Of a DNA stretch of 7,622 bases, positions 5,782-7,622 are shown piece by piece. The notes under the pieces are model-generated. The model ran no database searches. It was not told the origin of the DNA and saw nothing but the letters and a program-made list of their open reading frames with translations. Location: the NCBI GenBank assembly GCA_030604585.1, contig JAUVVP010000070.1, positions 1 through 7,622 of the forward strand, given 5' to 3'. The first letter of the stretch is position 1; each line of letters starts with the position of its first letter. The position numbers and the translations under genes are program-made. Origin of the DNA: Planctomycetota bacterium. GTDB lineage: Bacteria > Planctomycetota > Brocadiia > SM23-32.

Positions 5782-7622
5782 TCCTGATGACGTGGCTGCC
5801 CGAGGGGACATCGAGCACGGTCCGTTCGCCTTCAGCAACGGCTTCGGCTGGTTCTCCATTCACCGTCACAGCGGCGCCCGCCCTGGCAACCGGCGGCAGC
5901 GAGACCCGGCCCGAGCAGCCCTCTGGCAGATCGAGTTCCAGCCGGAACTCGGCGGCGTTCTTCGACCAGTTCACGCGCACGCCGCCGTGCGGCGTGGGCA
6001 CCTCGCCGGCGGCCCAAGTTAGGTCGCCGGGACGGGGTTCCACCAGGACGCGCGAGAAGCCCGGCTCGAGCGGACGCACGCCCAGCACGTAGGCCGGCAG
6101 CACGTAGGTCGGCGCCGCCGCCCAGCCGTGGCATAAGCTGGTGCCGCGAGCGGGCACGACGCCCGCGGGCCAGTCCAGGCTGAAGAACTCCCAGTAGGTC
6201 GTCGCCCCGCGGCCCAGCATCTCGCCCCAGTAGGTGCGGATGAAGTCCAGCGCGCGCCGGTCCTGGCCGTACTTGTAGAGCCCTTCCAGCAAGAACAGCC
6301 CGTGGAACGGCACGTTGATGCGGCTTACGGCGGGCGTGAACATCTGCCGCACCACCTCCTGGCCCCGGCCCCAGTCCCGTATGCCCGACCAGAGCAGCAG
6401 CGCGTTGTGGCACTGCCCGGAGTGGCCGGCCTCGCCCGGCCGGGTCGAGCCGATGCAGAGGCCGGTCCCGTCGTCTACGAGGCGCTCCAGCAGGGCATGG
6501 GCCATTGCGTCGGCGGCTGCGGCGTATCGGCGGGCTTCGTCCTCCTTGCCCACCTTCTCGGCTGCCTCGGCGCTGCGCCGCAGCAGGACGTAGAAGGGGA
6601 AGTTGCTCCACGCCTCGCAGGAGTCCTTCTCGGCCGCCATCCAGGCCTGAAACGGGTCGCTGTCGGCATCGTCGCTTGCCGGCCGCCGGGCCGGCCGGCC
6701 GATCAGGCCCGCCTCGTTCCGCGTCTGCCCGATGGCCCATTCGAGCAGGCGCCGCAGGTTCGGCCAAAGCTCGTCCAGCAGGTCCCTCTCGCCCGTGAAG
6801 CCGAAGTGGTCCAGGAGCGCGAGGCCCCAGTAGGCCGACCAGGCCGGATAGAAGCCGTCGCAGCCACTGTAAGGCCCATAGGGCGGCAGCGCTCCCCCCT
6901 CGTACTGGATGGCCGCCATCTGCCGCAGGCACTTGCGGTTCATGCGCGGGTCGCCGAAGGCGTAATGGGCGATCAGGTTCTCCGCGAACATGTCGCCGCC
7001 GTAGAGCGTGCGCTCCCGCCACGGGCAGTCCACGAAGTGGTCCAGCATGCTCATACGCATCGTGTAGCGGCCCACCTCCCAGATGCGGTTCAGCAGGGGG
7101 TCGGAGCATGCGAACGCGCCCTTGTGCTCGACCGGGTAAGTGTCCATCTTCATCGAAACTTCGGCGACCTCGACCCAGGCCGGCGTCCGGCGGAACAGCA
7201 GCTTAACGTAGCGGAACGTGCGCCGGTTGTAGGGCTGAAGCACCTGCCGGCCGCCCTTGAGGACGAAGGTGTCAACGCGCGTCAGGTAGAGGTCCTCCCC
7301 GTAGAGGACGTCAATGACCCCGCCGGCGCTATCGGCGATGGTGATCTCCGGGTAGCCCGTGACGTCCCGGCCGAAATCGAGGATCAGCGACGGGTCGAAG
7401 TCATCGTGCGTCTTCCGGACGCGGGTCACCCTGTCCGCCCTTGCATGGGGACTGCCCGGCACCAGGCTCCACTCGTCGTAGACCTCCCAGTCGTCCCGCC
7501 AGGAGTAGGTCACGCTGGCGCTTTCCCAGTAGGCGTTGACGGGGTAGACGCGCTCGCCGCCCAGGAACGGTATCTCGCGGGGTATCAGCCGGGTCCAGGG
7601 CTCGACCGGCGGCCCGCCGAGG
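5774..7622 (-). CDS. Alpha-L-rhamnosidase, glycoside hydrolase family 78 (5' end outside window)
   Basis: Removes terminal alpha-L-rhamnose from polysaccharides or glycosides by an inverting mechanism. A GTG at 7513 could start a 579-residue product, but the frame stays open to the right edge (36 more codons) and the added residues, such as VEPWTRLIPREIPFLGGERV, look like upstream family-78 sequence, so I call it 5'-truncated. Counting from GTG 7513: the beta-sandwich signature LDFGRDVTGYPEI is at 45-57; DCPWRERTLYGGD (162-174) matches DCPQRERLGWTGD, keeping D162, general acid E167 and D174; TTYWE ends at E442, the probable base; CHGW is 461-464. The C-terminal PLEPGFSRVLVEPRPG (481-496) and TPHGGVRVNW (507-516) mark the family's closing beta-sandwich. 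Full-length members usually run 700-1000 residues. It is convergent with the propeller gene. Whether a signal peptide exists cannot be seen. Confidence 0.9.
   Translation of the reverse strand, partial: LGGPPVEPWTRLIPREIPFLGGERVYPVNAYWESASVTYSWRDDWEVYDEWSLVPGSPHARADRVTRVRKTHDDFDPSLILDFGRDVTGYPEITIADSAGGVIDVLYGEDLYLTRVDTFVLKGGRQVLQPYNRRTFRYVKLLFRRTPAWVEVAEVSMKMDTYPVEHKGAFACSDPLLNRIWEVGRYTMRMSMLDHFVDCPWRERTLYGGDMFAENLIAHYAFGDPRMNRKCLRQMAAIQYEGGALPPYGPYSGCDGFYPAWSAYWGLALLDHFGFTGERDLLDELWPNLRRLLEWAIGQTRNEAGLIGRPARRPASDDADSDPFQAWMAAEKDSCEAWSNFPFYVLLRRSAEAAEKVGKEDEARRYAAAADAMAHALLERLVDDGTGLCIGSTRPGEAGHSGQCHNALLLWSGIRDWGRGQEVVRQMFTPAVSRINVPFHGLFLLEGLYKYGQDRRALDFIRTYWGEMLGRGATTYWEFFSLDWPAGVVPARGTSLCHGWAAAPTYVLPAYVLGVRPLEPGFSRVLVEPRPGDLTWAAGEVPTPHGGVRVNWSKNAAEFRLELDLPEGCSGRVSLPPVARAGAAVTVNGEPAEAVAEGERTVLDVPSGSHVIRTA

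Noticed and set aside
5832..7109. 425-residue minus-strand frame inside the rhamnosidase
   Set aside because: It is a frame shadow of the family-78 gene; its G/R/A/P-rich product has no motifs, while the other frame retains all catalytic residues.

Overview
High-G+C chromosomal DNA, densely coding, with short intergenic gaps (the longest is about 140 bases) and no rRNA, tRNA, CRISPR array, insertion sequence or phage gene that I can see. A branched-chain aminotransferase-type enzyme, a LolD-type lipoprotein-export ATPase (which implies an outer membrane), a Tat-exported metallophosphoesterase, an FG-GAP/VCBS beta-propeller, a sugar-isomerase-like TIM barrel and a family-78 alpha-L-rhamnosidase together suggest a polysaccharide-using, Gram-negative-type bacterium. 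Planctomycetota or a relative such as Lentisphaerota is my best guess; this rests on gene content and style and is not proven by the sequence.

Layout. Six complete genes and one 3' tail lie on the + strand; one gene truncated by the window edge lies on the - strand. Positions 1-98 hold the tail of an unidentified gene whose stop overlaps the ATG of lolD (95-832). A gap with an AT-rich promoter-like patch (about 851-890) leads to ilvE (976-1842, best read from a TTG start). After 55 bases comes a sugar phosphate isomerase/epimerase-like TIM barrel (1898-2731). A perfect 10-bp inverted repeat (2734-2764) separates it from a 254-residue protein of unknown function (2813-3577). Next are a Tat-signal calcineurin-like phosphoesterase (3675-4556) and a probably secreted seven-repeat FG-GAP propeller (4623-5750). 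The propeller gene converges on the rhamnosidase gene (5774 to the right edge, - strand), with a compact stem-loop (5764-5781) at the junction.

How the genes relate. LolD and its unseen permease would move lipoproteins to the outer membrane. The phosphoesterase and the propeller are adjacent and both predicted to leave the cytoplasm. The rhamnosidase would release L-rhamnose from plant or algal polysaccharides or glycosides, and the TIM barrel could act on a sugar or polyol in the cytoplasm. IlvE is core amino-acid metabolism. I see no single pathway joining all of them. The least explained item is the 254-residue protein, which may have a NagB/RpiA-like fold.
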